Part shown: one piece after another, positions 41,292 to 50,700 of the stretch
How positions within the stretch are numbered: position 1 is the stretch's first letter
How the letters are laid out: every line of letters starts with the position of its first letter
Assembly: GCF_030767025.1 (NCBI RefSeq)
Contig: NZ_JASITE010000001.1
Location: 186,001-250,000 of the forward strand
Reading direction: 5' to 3'
Source of the DNA: Nocardia sp. CC227C
GTDB taxonomy: Bacteria; Actinomycetota; Actinomycetes; Mycobacteriales; Mycobacteriaceae
DNA length: 64,000 nucleotides
Notes under the pieces: model-generated
Databases searched by the model: none
Told to the model about the DNA's origin: nothing
What the model saw: the letters and a program-made list of their open reading frames with translations, nothing else
Program-made: the position numbers and the translations under genes

Positions 41292-41750
41292 TCAGAGCGG
41301 GGTGATCCGCTGTATCGCGGCTACCGGCGTGCTGTGCGTGTCGCTGCTGACGCGTCCCGTCACCACGTCGGTTCGGGTGCCCGTCAATTCCAGCGAGTGG
41401 ATGCGCTCCCACGAGGTGCCCTCGTCGATGACGATGGTGACCCGGTACCGCTCGGCGGGGTCGAAGTTCGCGGGTCCGATCGCGGCGATGGCGAGTTCGT
41501 ATTCGAAGTTGCAGCCCGCCGAGCCGAAGCACTGCTTGTCGGTGATGGTCAGCTCGGGCTCGATGCTCGCGTGGGTGGGGACGTCGTAGGCGACCGTTGG
41601 TGTCGGCGGCGCTTGTCGACTGGTCGAGACCTGGGTCCTGGGGGTGGTGGGAGTCGGTGCGGTCGTTGTGGCGGACGTGCACGCGGTGAGGCAGCCGAGT
41701 ACGACGGCGGTGGACGCCGCGGATGCGATGAAGCGAGGGAATGTCTGCAT
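41292..41750 (-). CDS. Small lipoprotein
   Basis: This 152-residue precursor has a lipoprotein signal ending VVLGCLTAC, with lipidated Cys near 24, and a Thr/Pro-rich linker (TTTAPTPTTPRTQV). The mature beta-rich domain has two Cys (KQCFGSAGCNF) and YRVTIVIDEG. No family is recognised. It lies between the DGQHR gene and the DUF4352 gene on the same strand. Confidence 0.75.
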   Translation of the reverse strand: MQTFPRFIASAASTAVVLGCLTACTSATTTAPTPTTPRTQVSTSRQAPPTPTVAYDVPTHASIEPELTITDKQCFGSAGCNFEYELAIAAIGPANFDPAERYRVTIVIDEGTSWERIHSLELTGTRTDVVTGRVSSDTHSTPVAAIQRITPL

Positions 41751-41826
41751 GATTCTGGCCTGAGGTCGGTTGCCGGGCCGCGATCGGCGCGGACCCGGCG
41801 AGCTGGGCGGAGGCGAACGTGAACCG

Positions 41827-42546
41827 CTAGCGCAGCGAAACTTTCACGCCGCCGGAGAACATCGAGTCGTGTAGGACGATGTGGTCGGGGACGGAGCCCG
41901 CGGGCAGGTCGTAGACCAGCTGGGCGGTGATCGAGTTGCCCGGGTTGATCCTCGCGTACAGGCTTGTTTCAGCCTGGAGGTTCATGGCGGCCATGGAATC
42001 GTTGTCGAACTTGCGATTCTCGGTGTCGTAGAGATCCTGGCTGCCGGGGGCGAAGCTGTCGGGCACGTCGGAGATGTTGCGAACCGACAGCGAGACGATG
42101 GTGAACGCACCCTGCGCCTGCTTGCGCGTGAACGGGTTGTCGCCTACCTCCGTGATGCCGGAACGGACATCGGTGACGATGAATTCGAACTTGCCGTCGC
42201 GGACGGGGACGTTGAGGCCGGGCGCAGGGTGCCCGGCGTCGGGGACAATGCCGGGCTCAGGCGCCGCGGCGGGTGCGTCGCCCGGATCGGGGGCCGCGGC
42301 GGGCGTGTCACCGGGGGAGCCGTTCTCCGCTGCCTTGTCGCCGGTGCTGTTCAGAACCCCGCCGATACCGCAGAGCACCACGATGCCCGCGAGAACAATG
42401 AGGATGATCTTGAGGGTGTTCGACTTCCCGGGCGGCGCGGGGTAGCCGGGCGGTGGGACCGGGACCCGCTGGTAGTGCTGCTGTGGGACGTGGGGTTGCC
42501 GCGGTGGGACAGGAGGCTGCTGGTACGGCTGCTGCGGGTGGTTCAT
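41827..42546 (-). CDS. DUF4352 membrane protein
   Basis: This 239-residue protein has a Gln/Pro-rich cytoplasmic N-terminus, one transmembrane helix (TLKIILIVLAGIVVLCGIGG, near 43-62) and a Pro/Ala/Asp linker. A C-terminal DUF4352 immunoglobulin-like domain follows: GKFEFIVTDVRSGI, GAFTIVSLSVRNISD and FAPGSQDLYDTENRKF. The start is the ATG at 42546, with GGATCC upstream. It is predicted to be anchored with the domain outside. DUF4352 occurs widely in actinobacterial lipoproteins and telokin-like proteins; its role here is unknown. Confidence 0.85.
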   Translation of the reverse strand: MNHPQQPYQQPPVPPRQPHVPQQHYQRVPVPPPGYPAPPGKSNTLKIILIVLAGIVVLCGIGGVLNSTGDKAAENGSPGDTPAAAPDPGDAPAAAPEPGIVPDAGHPAPGLNVPVRDGKFEFIVTDVRSGITEVGDNPFTRKQAQGAFTIVSLSVRNISDVPDSFAPGSQDLYDTENRKFDNDSMAAMNLQAETSLYARINPGNSITAQLVYDLPAGSVPDHIVLHDSMFSGGVKVSLR

Positions 42547-42637
42547 GGGATCCTTCGTCTCGGGTTCGCGATGCGCGCGGCATCGGCGGGGGTGAATCTG
42601 TCGGTGGTCGTCGCGGCGGTCGCCGCCGTCGGTGGTT

Positions 42638-43186
42638 TCAGATCCGGCGGATGCGCCGGACCAGATGGCGCACCATGACGCGGAACCGAGCCCGTGCACT
42701 GGTGTGCGATGAGCTGGGACACGGTGTCCCGGGCGCGGTCGGGGCGGACACGGCAGCCCTGGCCGACGGTGCGGTGCGCCGCGCCACTTCCGCCGGGGTC
42801 GGCACCCCCGTCGGATCGACGGTGATCGACGAGAGGTCGAGGAGTGCGCGGGGCCGAGCCGATGCCGTCGCCGTCCGCCGCCGGATGGTCGCCCCCTGCG
42901 CGACCATCCGGCGGGCGCTGAACTGCTCGACCGTCCAGCTGGTCAGGTGCCAGCCGTCGCAGACCTGACATCGATACGAGCGCCGTTCTCGCCGTGCGGG
43001 ATCGGTGTGATCGATACCGGCCAGCACCAGTTCGGCATCCATCCGCAGGAAGTACCGGCGCTTGCCGACGGCGCAGCGGGTAGTCGGAACGCGGACGGGT
43101 CGCTGTCGTAGCTCCGCGCCGCTGCGTACCGCGAACCGGTACTCCCGACGACGTCCGCGACGGGCCGCGCGGCGATGTTTGGTCAT
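42638..43186 (-). CDS. Zinc-ribbon-like basic protein
   Basis: The 182-residue protein is very basic (MTKHRRAARRGRRREYRFAV at the start). It contains YRCQVCDGWHLTSW, the CxxC-x-WHLTS element seen in small actinophage and mobile-element proteins. The C-terminal half is low-complexity Ser/Arg/Pro-rich. Without a second Cys pair the metal site is incomplete. It diverges from the DNA methylase gene. A DNA-associated role is a guess from charge. Confidence 0.65.
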   Translation of the reverse strand: MTKHRRAARRGRRREYRFAVRSGAELRQRPVRVPTTRCAVGKRRYFLRMDAELVLAGIDHTDPARRERRSYRCQVCDGWHLTSWTVEQFSARRMVAQGATIRRRTATASARPRALLDLSSITVDPTGVPTPAEVARRTAPSARAAVSAPTAPGTPCPSSSHTSARARFRVMVRHLVRRIRRI

Positions 43187-43244
43187 GACGATCTCCGAGC
43201 TGTGAACCTGTTGGTGAATCGATCGGTGCCTCGATGGTGGAAAA

Positions 43245-43275
43245 CTGTAGATGAGAGTGAAAACATTGTCTACAG
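43245..43275. promoter_or_regulatory. Inverted repeat upstream of the methylase-kinase-helicase cluster
   Basis: CTGTAGA (43245-43251) and TCTACAG (43269-43275) are perfect inverted arms, 17 bp apart, in an A/T-rich spacer between divergent genes. It lies 68 bp before the methylase ATG. A short near-palindrome AGGAATTTCCT follows. This is a likely operator or regulator site for the cluster. Confidence 0.5.
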
Positions 43276-43342
43276 GAATTTCCTGGATTGATTTTCGCTT
43301 CGACATGCCGCAGGGTGGTGGAACGTACACGAGAGGAGGGAC

Positions 43343-45376
43343 ATGTCGAAGCTCGAATCCGTGGTGAGTGCCGCGGAGATCGCCAGGCTGGCCGGTGTCA
43401 CTCGGGCCACGGTCAGCAACTGGCGTCGGCGACATGCCGACTTCCCCGCTCCGATCGGGGGGACCGAGGCACGTCCCGCCTTCGACCTGCACCAGGTGCG
43501 GGAATGGCTGGACGACCACGGGGTCGAGATGGCCGTAGCGCCGACGACCGAATTGCGCACCCTGCTGCGGACGGCGGCCACGCCGGACGCGGTGGCGCGA
43601 CTGCTGGCGGCATTGCGTCGGGTCGACGGCAGCTGGCGGACAGCGGCCGACGGGGACGTCGGCGGCAGCGGTGGGGCCGCCGGCCCGGCCGACCTCCTGG
43701 CGGCGGCCGCAGGGGTCATGGAGCGTGCCACCGCCATCGACGGAGTCCGCGCGGTAGTGGACGCCCTCGCCGAACGCGCCCTCGAGGACATGTCCGCGAC
43801 AGGGGTGTACCCCACCCCGGAGCCGCTGGCCCGGCTGATGGCGGCCCTGTTGCATTCGCCCAGCACGCCGGATGTCCACGGGGTGTTCGATCCGGCATGC
43901 GGTTCGGGCAGCCTGCTGCTGGCGGCGGCTGACGATGGCGCGGCGGATCTCTACGGGCAGGATGTGCTCGCGGTCCAGGTCGATCGGACGCGGCTGCTGC
44001 TGGAGGCCGAAACGCCGCGCGTCGCCGACATACGCGTCGGTGACAGTGTGACGGCGGATGCCTTCCCAGGGCTGTCGGTCGACGGTGTGCTCTGCAATCC
44101 GCCCTACGGTCAACGGGATTGGGGTTCGGAGGAGCTGGCCTTCGACACCCGCTGGAACTACGGCCTACCCCCTCGCAACGAATCGGAGCTGGCCTGGGTG
44201 CAGCACGCGATAGCGCACCTGCGGCCGGGCGGCACCGCCGTGCTCCTGCTCCCGCCGGCGGTCGCCTCGCGCCCGTCCGGTCGCAAGATTCGGGCGCAAC
44301 TGGTCCGCAAGGGAGTGTTGCGTGCCGTCATCGGGCTGGCCCCGGGAGCAGCGCAACCGTGGCACGTCGGCTTGCAGCTCTGGATTCTGCGCCCGGAGCA
44401 GGCAGACGTGCCCGCCCCCGAGACCATGCTGTTCGTCGACACGACCGCGGTGCCCGCTGCCGCGGACGGCATCGACTGGGATGCCCTGACCGATATCGCG
44501 GTTCGCTCCTGGCGGGCCTTCGACAGCGCGACCCCCGATGCGGCGATCAGCTCCGGAGTGTCCGCGATAGCGCGGCTGGTGGACGTCCTCGATGACGACA
44601 TCGACCTCACACCCGCCAGATATGTTCGGGCCGCACTGGATTCGGATGCGCTCTCCGATCAGATCCACGCGGCGACCTGTCGCCTGGCGAGCGCGGCGAC
44701 GGAAACGGCCGCAGTCGCCGATGAATTGGGCGGCTGGGCGGCCGCGAGCGGCAAGTCCTGGCGTCTGGTCACCATCGCCGAACTCGCCGATCACGGCCAA
44801 CTGCACTGGCTTCGCGCCTGCCCGGCCAGCACGGAGCGGACCGATGCCGAGGAGCGGCGTCCGGTGCTGACCGCACCGGACGTAGCGACCGGTACGCCCG
44901 CCTCGGGCACGCTGCTCACCGCGGCGCCCGCCGAGATCGTGGATGTCGCGGCCGGTGACGTGCTCATTCCGGCCGTACGCAGCGACCGCTCGGGTGGCCG
45001 CAGCGCTCGGGTGGCCGGACCGGAGGACGCCGGAACCATTCGCGGCCCACACATCCACACGCTGCGCGTCGACCCGGACCGGCTCGACCCCTGGTTCCTC
45101 GCCGGCTTCCTCACCGGAGCCGAGAACATCTCCGCGACAAGGACATCCACCGTCCGATTCGATCCGAGTCGGCTACGGGTGCCCCTGCTCGCGTTGAGCG
45201 AGCAGCAACGCTACGGTGAGATCTTCCGTCGGCTTTTCCTGCTGCGCACCGCCGCGCGGCGGGTGACCTACGCCGCGGAGCACGCCGCCGAACTGGTGAC
45301 CACAGGTCTCACCGCCGGAGCGCTCGCACCCAGCGAGCGGCCCGATAGGCCAGCCGATCGAAGACTCGGCCGGTAA
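43343..45376 (+). CDS. HTH-fused N6-adenine DNA methylase with C-terminal target-recognition domain
   Basis: The protein has 677 residues. Residues 8-60 form an HTH that reads like MerR/excisionase types (SAAEIARLAGVTRATVSNWR, then FDLHQVREWLDDHG). The methylase core has TGVYPTPEPLARLMAALL, FDPACGSGSLLLAA (motif I, near 180) and DGVLCNPPYGQRDWG (NPPY, near 252), so it is an N6-adenine type I-like (HsdM) enzyme. Residues ~480-670 resemble an HsdS half: AAGDVLIPAVRSDRSGG, WFLAGFLTGAENI, then VPLLALSEQQRYGEIFRRL, the last being the usual end of HsdS target-recognition repeats. It is the first gene of a cluster with a second target-recognition-like protein, a kinase and a helicase. Confidence 0.87.
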   Translation: MSKLESVVSAAEIARLAGVTRATVSNWRRRHADFPAPIGGTEARPAFDLHQVREWLDDHGVEMAVAPTTELRTLLRTAATPDAVARLLAALRRVDGSWRTAADGDVGGSGGAAGPADLLAAAAGVMERATAIDGVRAVVDALAERALEDMSATGVYPTPEPLARLMAALLHSPSTPDVHGVFDPACGSGSLLLAAADDGAADLYGQDVLAVQVDRTRLLLEAETPRVADIRVGDSVTADAFPGLSVDGVLCNPPYGQRDWGSEELAFDTRWNYGLPPRNESELAWVQHAIAHLRPGGTAVLLLPPAVASRPSGRKIRAQLVRKGVLRAVIGLAPGAAQPWHVGLQLWILRPEQADVPAPETMLFVDTTAVPAAADGIDWDALTDIAVRSWRAFDSATPDAAISSGVSAIARLVDVLDDDIDLTPARYVRAALDSDALSDQIHAATCRLASAATETAAVADELGGWAAASGKSWRLVTIAELADHGQLHWLRACPASTERTDAEERRPVLTAPDVATGTPASGTLLTAAPAEIVDVAAGDVLIPAVRSDRSGGRSARVAGPEDAGTIRGPHIHTLRVDPDRLDPWFLAGFLTGAENISATRTSTVRFDPSRLRVPLLALSEQQRYGEIFRRLFLLRTAARRVTYAAEHAAELVTTGLTAGALAPSERPDRPADRRLGR

Positions 45377-45511
45377 TGGTCGGCTGTCGTCATTTCCGTC
45401 GATCACTCCGCAGTCGATCGCTTCGCGCAGTCCGGCCGGCATCGTGCTGCTACCGTTGCTGCCGAGTGCGAACGCGACACTCGCGACGATCTCGGGGGGA
45501 GAAGACCTACT

Positions 45512-46204
45512 GTGAAGCGTGACGTCGCGGCCCGCCGTGGGGATCACCCGGACGATGCGCGCGAGGACTACCCGGCCCTGCGTGCCGCGCTGCTCGATCC
45601 GTCGGAGCCGGGGCCGCCGATACTGCACACCGCTTCCGAACGGCACGAGATGATCTCGCTCGAAGACCTGGTCGACGCGGGAACCTGCACGATCCACGAA
45701 GCGCCGGTCACCATGGTCGCCGGCACACCGGATGCCCGGTCGCCCGACGGCCGCGACACCCTCGTGCTGTCGGCCAAGGATCTGCGCCTCGGTCGCGCTC
45801 CCTCGCGGTATGGCGACCGCGAGGAGGCGGGGGCGGTGGTGACCGTCGCGGGTGATGTCATCGTTTCGGCGGACGCCGTTCGTGTCTGCGTCGACGCCGA
45901 CCTCCTGCTCGGTCCCGGATTGCGTCTGGTCCGGGTCCACTCCGCCGCTCTCGACCGGCAATTCCTTGCCGGAGTCCTCCGTGCGGCGCTGTCCGAGGCC
46001 GACGGGAAACCAGTTGACCTCTATCAGGTTTCGGTGCCACGCATTCCGCCTCCCGAGCAACGCCGGTATGGCCGCGCGTTCGAGCAGTTGATCGAGTTCG
46101 AGGATGACTGGCATCGGCGGCGCGCGTCCACACAGCGGCTGCTGCGAGTCGCTGTCAGCGGGCTGGCCGCGGGGCGGCTGCGTCCCGATGGCGCCGACAC
46201 ATAG
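45512..46204 (+). CDS. Stand-alone HsdS-like target-recognition protein
   Basis: This 230-residue protein is homologous in layout to the C-terminal ~190 residues of the methylase. It shares VLSAKDLRLG against VLTAPDVATG, VAGDVIVSADAVR against VAAGDVLIPAVRSD, FLAGVLRAALSE against FLAGFLTGAENI, PRIPPPEQRRYGRAFEQL against PLLALSEQQRYGEIFRRL, and SGLAAGRLRP against TGLTAGALAP. It therefore looks like one target-recognition half with the helical spacer at its end. It starts at a GTG with GGGGGAGAAG upstream. With the methylase it could give a two-part recognition site. It lies between the methylase and the kinase. Confidence 0.7.
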   Translation: MKRDVAARRGDHPDDAREDYPALRAALLDPSEPGPPILHTASERHEMISLEDLVDAGTCTIHEAPVTMVAGTPDARSPDGRDTLVLSAKDLRLGRAPSRYGDREEAGAVVTVAGDVIVSADAVRVCVDADLLLGPGLRLVRVHSAALDRQFLAGVLRAALSEADGKPVDLYQVSVPRIPPPEQRRYGRAFEQLIEFEDDWHRRRASTQRLLRVAVSGLAAGRLRPDGADT

Positions 46205-46245
46205 GTTGACCTGTTCAGTTGTTCGAGTTCACGGAGGTGGGGGCG

Positions 46246-47676
46246 GTGCTACCGCAGATCGGCGGCGGCCGGTACAAACTGATCGCGGAGATCGGCGCGG
46301 GCGGTATGGGGCAGGTCTACGAGGGCTTCGACACCCACCTCAAGCGGCGCATCGCCGTCAAGCTCACCCGCCCGGATCTCGATCACGACCCGGACTGGAC
46401 GAAGCGGTTCTTCCGCGAGGCCGAGCTGATGGCACAGCTCAACCACCCCGGGATGCCGATCATCCATGACGCGGGGATCGTGCCGGGCCAACCCGAGCGA
46501 CCGTTCCTCGTCATGGAGTACGTCCAGGGGGTCACCCTGGACGTGTTGCTGGAGAACCGCGGACCGCTGCCGATCGGGGTGGTCGCGACGATGGGGGCGC
46601 AGGCCGCTGCCGTGCTCGCCGCCACGCACCGGCACCGCATCTACCATCGTGACCTGAAGCCGTCGAATCTCATGCTGTGTGCCGACGGCACCGTGAAAGT
46701 GCTCGACTTCGGGCTGGCAGTCGCCCCCGACACCGATATGACCCGGTACACCAGCACCGGCCACACGCTCGGCACCCCCGCGTTCATGGCTCCCGAACAG
46801 GTCGAAGGCAAACCGGTGGTGGCACAGACCGATCTCTACGCCCTGGGCCTCGTGCTGCACGAACTGCTCACCGGCGATCGGGTCATGACCGGTACCTCGC
46901 CATATGTGGTGTGGCAGAACCAGGTTCATCTCCCGCCACCGGATATCCGAGAGCAGCGGCCCGAAGTGCCCGTCGAGATGGCGCGACTGATCATGAGCAT
47001 GCTCGCCAAGTCGCCTGACCAGCGTCCGCAGGATGCGGCGACGGTGCATGCGGTGCTGTTGCGCTACGCGACCGGGCTCAACGCACTCGACGAGATCAAC
47101 GACATCCACAGTGCCGCACGGTTGTACGCGCTCGCCGTCGCGGCGGCGGTCTCGCCGCGGACCGCGCCGACCCTGGTCGCGCCCACACGACCGGTGCGCA
47201 CGGCGGCCGAGGCGCGGCAGAGCGCAGTCCCCACCGCCGAGTTCAGCCGTGGCGACATCCAGCGCGCCGTGTACCGGGCTCGCGATCTCGCCGACGAGTC
47301 CCGCTACGACCCCGCCATTCACGAGTTGCGCACCGTCGTGGAACGCGCCGTCACCGTGTACGGTTCGCGCGACGCCGACGTGGTCGAAGCGCGTCAGAAG
47401 CTGGCTGACCTGCGGTTCGAGTGCGGCGACTACTCCGCGGCGGCGGAGGTGTACCGCGGCCTCATCGACGATCTCACCGCCGAACGCGGTCCGTACGACG
47501 ATCAGGTCATGTACTGCCAGCGTCAGCTGGCCAGCTGTCACGTCCACACCGGCGACACCCGGAACGCGTTGACCCGCCTCAAGCGTCTGCGCAGCCAGAT
47601 GGCGGTGCGTTACGGAGAGCAGGACAAGCGAGTCGTCGAGCTGGCGGCACAGATCGGTCGCATCAAGCCCACCTGA
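46246..47676 (+). CDS. Ser/Thr protein kinase with C-terminal TPR-like repeats
   Basis: The 476-residue protein has a complete Hanks kinase: EIGAGGMGQVYEGFD (near 12-27), AVKLTRP (Lys), HRDLKPSNLM (catalytic loop, near 134), VLDFGLAVAPD and GTPAFMAPEQ. After a linker, residues ~330-475 form TPR-like helical repeats (YDPAIHELRTVVERAVTVYG, DYSAAAEVYRGLIDDLT, DTRNALTRLKRLRSQM). There is no transmembrane helix or PASTA domain, so it is cytosolic. I chose the GTG at 46246 because GGAGG lies 8 bp before it; a TTG at 46219 would add nine residues. A kinase inside a methylase-helicase defence cluster recalls PglW and Stk2, which sense phage infection. Confidence 0.9.
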   Translation: MLPQIGGGRYKLIAEIGAGGMGQVYEGFDTHLKRRIAVKLTRPDLDHDPDWTKRFFREAELMAQLNHPGMPIIHDAGIVPGQPERPFLVMEYVQGVTLDVLLENRGPLPIGVVATMGAQAAAVLAATHRHRIYHRDLKPSNLMLCADGTVKVLDFGLAVAPDTDMTRYTSTGHTLGTPAFMAPEQVEGKPVVAQTDLYALGLVLHELLTGDRVMTGTSPYVVWQNQVHLPPPDIREQRPEVPVEMARLIMSMLAKSPDQRPQDAATVHAVLLRYATGLNALDEINDIHSAARLYALAVAAAVSPRTAPTLVAPTRPVRTAAEARQSAVPTAEFSRGDIQRAVYRARDLADESRYDPAIHELRTVVERAVTVYGSRDADVVEARQKLADLRFECGDYSAAAEVYRGLIDDLTAERGPYDDQVMYCQRQLASCHVHTGDTRNALTRLKRLRSQMAVRYGEQDKRVVELAAQIGRIKPT

Positions 47677-47682
47677 CGATTT

Positions 47683-47696
47683 CCCGATGAATCGGG
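47683..47696. terminator. Weak hairpin after the kinase gene
   Basis: A stem CCCGA/TCGGG with a TGAA loop follows the kinase stop by 6 bp and is followed by CAAAA, not a T-run. It may be a weak terminator or attenuator before the helicase gene. Confidence 0.35.
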
Positions 47697-47791
47697 CAAA
47701 ATGCTCGCGCTCGTGCCATGACCCGGTAGCGCACGCGTGATCGATGTCGATAGCCTGCCGGGTCCGCAATGCCGAATCATACGATGGAGGA

Positions 47792-50700
47792 ATGGTGCCG
47801 ACCGAAGGTGAGAACCGGACGTCCATCACGCCCGAGCTGGTCGACCGTGGTGCACGCCTGTTCGACTACCTCGAAAAGGTGCAGAGCCTGCGGGTCTCGC
47901 GCATCCAGGACATCGCCGCCTATCAGCGTGAGGGCACGGTCATCTGGATCGGCGACCTGCCCGAGCATTCGGCCGTGCACTACCAGCGCGCCGATCCGGG
48001 CAGTCCGTTCCTGATGGTGCAGAAGGTGCCGATACCCGCGCCGCCGGAACCCGATGCGGAACTGCGGCCCTGGCTCGACTCCGGATGGGACAAACCCGAC
48101 CGAGACGCGGCCCTGCGCACCAGCCGGACCACGTCGGCGGACGTCACCCTGCGGCTGGACGATCACCCCGAGGTGTCCGCCGCCTTCGAACGGTGGTTCC
48201 CGAGCCGAGCGGAGTGGGCCGAGCGAGCTCTACCGCATCTGGAGGCCCATCGCCTCTACCAGACGATGTACGAGATGTACACGCGGTCCGAGAGCGCATC
48301 CGAAACCCTCGAAGCAGTGCTCGCACTGGGCTTCCTCACCTGGAAGGCGCCCGAACTGGGCACGGTCCGGCGGCACGTGCTCACCATGCCCGTCACCATC
48401 GGCTTCGATTCCGACTACGGCGGCATCTCGGTCGCCATCGACACCGCCGCCACCGGTTATACCGCCGAACTCCAAGAGATCATCGACCAGGCGCACATGT
48501 CGGCCGCCGGTGACCTGCGTCGCGCCGAGACCGAGGCCCGCGACGGGGACATCGACCCGTTCGACCGCGAGAACGTCGGCGCGTTGGTGCGCATGTTCAT
48601 CAACTGCATCAATCCCGATGCCCAGTACGCCGACGAGATGCGGCCGGGAACGGCCAGCGCGCGGCCCACCGCGCACTACGCTCCGGCGGTCGTGCTGCGC
48701 CGCCGCGGCAATCGCGGCATCGTGACGGCACTGCGCACCATCGCCGCCGCGATTCGGCGTACCGGAGATCTGCCCGAGGGTGTTCGAGACCTCGTCGACC
48801 CCGACCTCACACCGAAACTCGCCCCGCCCGAGGAGACCGGGGCCATCGTCCGCGACCGCGGGGAGAGTTTCCTGCCGCTCCCGCTCAACGCCGACCAGCT
48901 GCGCATCCTCGACCATGTCGACCGGAATGCGCACACATTGGTGCAGGGGCCACCGGGGACCGGCAAAACGCACACCACTGCCGCGCTCATCACCCATCTG
49001 CTCGCACAGGGCAAGCGGGTACTCGTCACGGCGCATACCGATCGGGCGCTGCACGAGGTGCGCGGCAAACTGCCGGAGGAGATCAAGGACCTGTGCGTCG
49101 CGGTGGTCGGCGATTCGCGTCAGGAACTCGAGGAGTTGCGCGCGTCGATCAGCCGCATCTCGTCGGAAGCGGCGGGTTTCGATCCGGCCCGCAGCACCGC
49201 GGAGGTCACCGAGGCTGAACGCCACATCGAGAAGCTCCGTGGGCAGCGGGCCGAATTGCACGAGGAACTGCTGCGATTGCGCCGACGCGATGTGGGCGTG
49301 CACGCCGCCTTCGGATATCAGGGCACCTTGGTCGAGATCGCCACGAGGTGGCGCGCCGAGCAGACCGACCACGGCTGGATCACCGATCTGGTCAACCCGG
49401 AACCCGATGCGGACTGCCCTGTGTCGGCGGCGCTGATCACCGAATGGCGCGCTCTGCTGCTGGAGGGCGATCTCGATCAACCCGAAGTAGCCGCTCCCGA
49501 CATTCTCCGTGCCGACGAGCTGCCCGAGCCCGACTCGTTCGGGCGGCTGTGCGCCGCGGAGCATGCGGCCGGGCGACGCCGGGCGGATTACTCCCGTTTC
49601 GACGGCGATCCGGCGGCGACTCGAATGACCGGATTACCGGCCGACCTACGCGCGCAGCTCGGGAACATGCTGCGCGACATCGACGATCGTGCACGAGAGC
49701 TGCGCCGCCGACCCGAGCAGTGGGTGGTGGCGTCGCTCGCGGATGTGCACTCCGGACATGCACTGGAATGGCGTACCCGGGCCGCGACGACCGCGGAACT
49801 CATCGCGCGGGCCGAGGATGCGGTGGCGGCGCTGGGATATGTGGACGTCCGCGTCGACGCCGACGATGCGGCGCCGATCGTGGCGCTGGCGGAGAACCTC
49901 CGGGCTCATATCGAGGCGAATGGGCCGATCAAGATCCGCGCCGACGGCACCCCGAAGATCGGTCTCACCACGCCCCGAGTCGTCAAGGACGCCGTGCCGT
50001 TGTTCGAGCGGGTTCGGGTGGACGGACGGGTGCCCACCACCGCAGAGCAGCTGGGATACATCCTGCACGCCGATCGCGGACAGCGGCTACTGGGTCAGCT
50101 GGACGCGGCTTGGCCTCCCGGACTGTTCACCACCCCCGACGGTGGTGCGCGCGAGCGCCTTGCCCGCCATCGCGTCGCACACGAGGTGCTGGAGCACGTG
50201 CTCGACTACGCCGGGCGAGTCGAGTCCGCCAGCGCTCGGTTGCGTGAAGCCGGTCTGCCCGTACCGAATTGGGGCGATACCCTCGGCGTCACCGCGGCGC
50301 TGGAGGCGTTCGACGCCGCCGAGGCGGAACTGGCGTGGCGCGCGGCCAGCGCGCCGCTGAGCGAACTGCTGACCGGACTCGAGATCCCGCATCGGGACAG
50401 GCGTGCCACTGCCACCGTGCACGACATCTACGCGGCCGTGCGCGACCGCGACGTCGCGGCCTACGGCCGCGCGCACGAACGACTCGCGCTGCTGCACCGG
50501 CTGCGTCGCGCCGCCGCGCGGCGCGACGAACTCACCGCTGCCATGGCCGCCCTTCCGGAACTGCGCGACGCCATCGCCGCACAACCCGGGAACGAAGAGT
50601 GGGACGGGCGGCTGCGCCGGATCGACGCGGCGTGGAACTGGGCGGGTGCCGGACGCTGGCTGAGCGGTCACACGGTCGGTGGCGTGAACGACCTGTGCCG

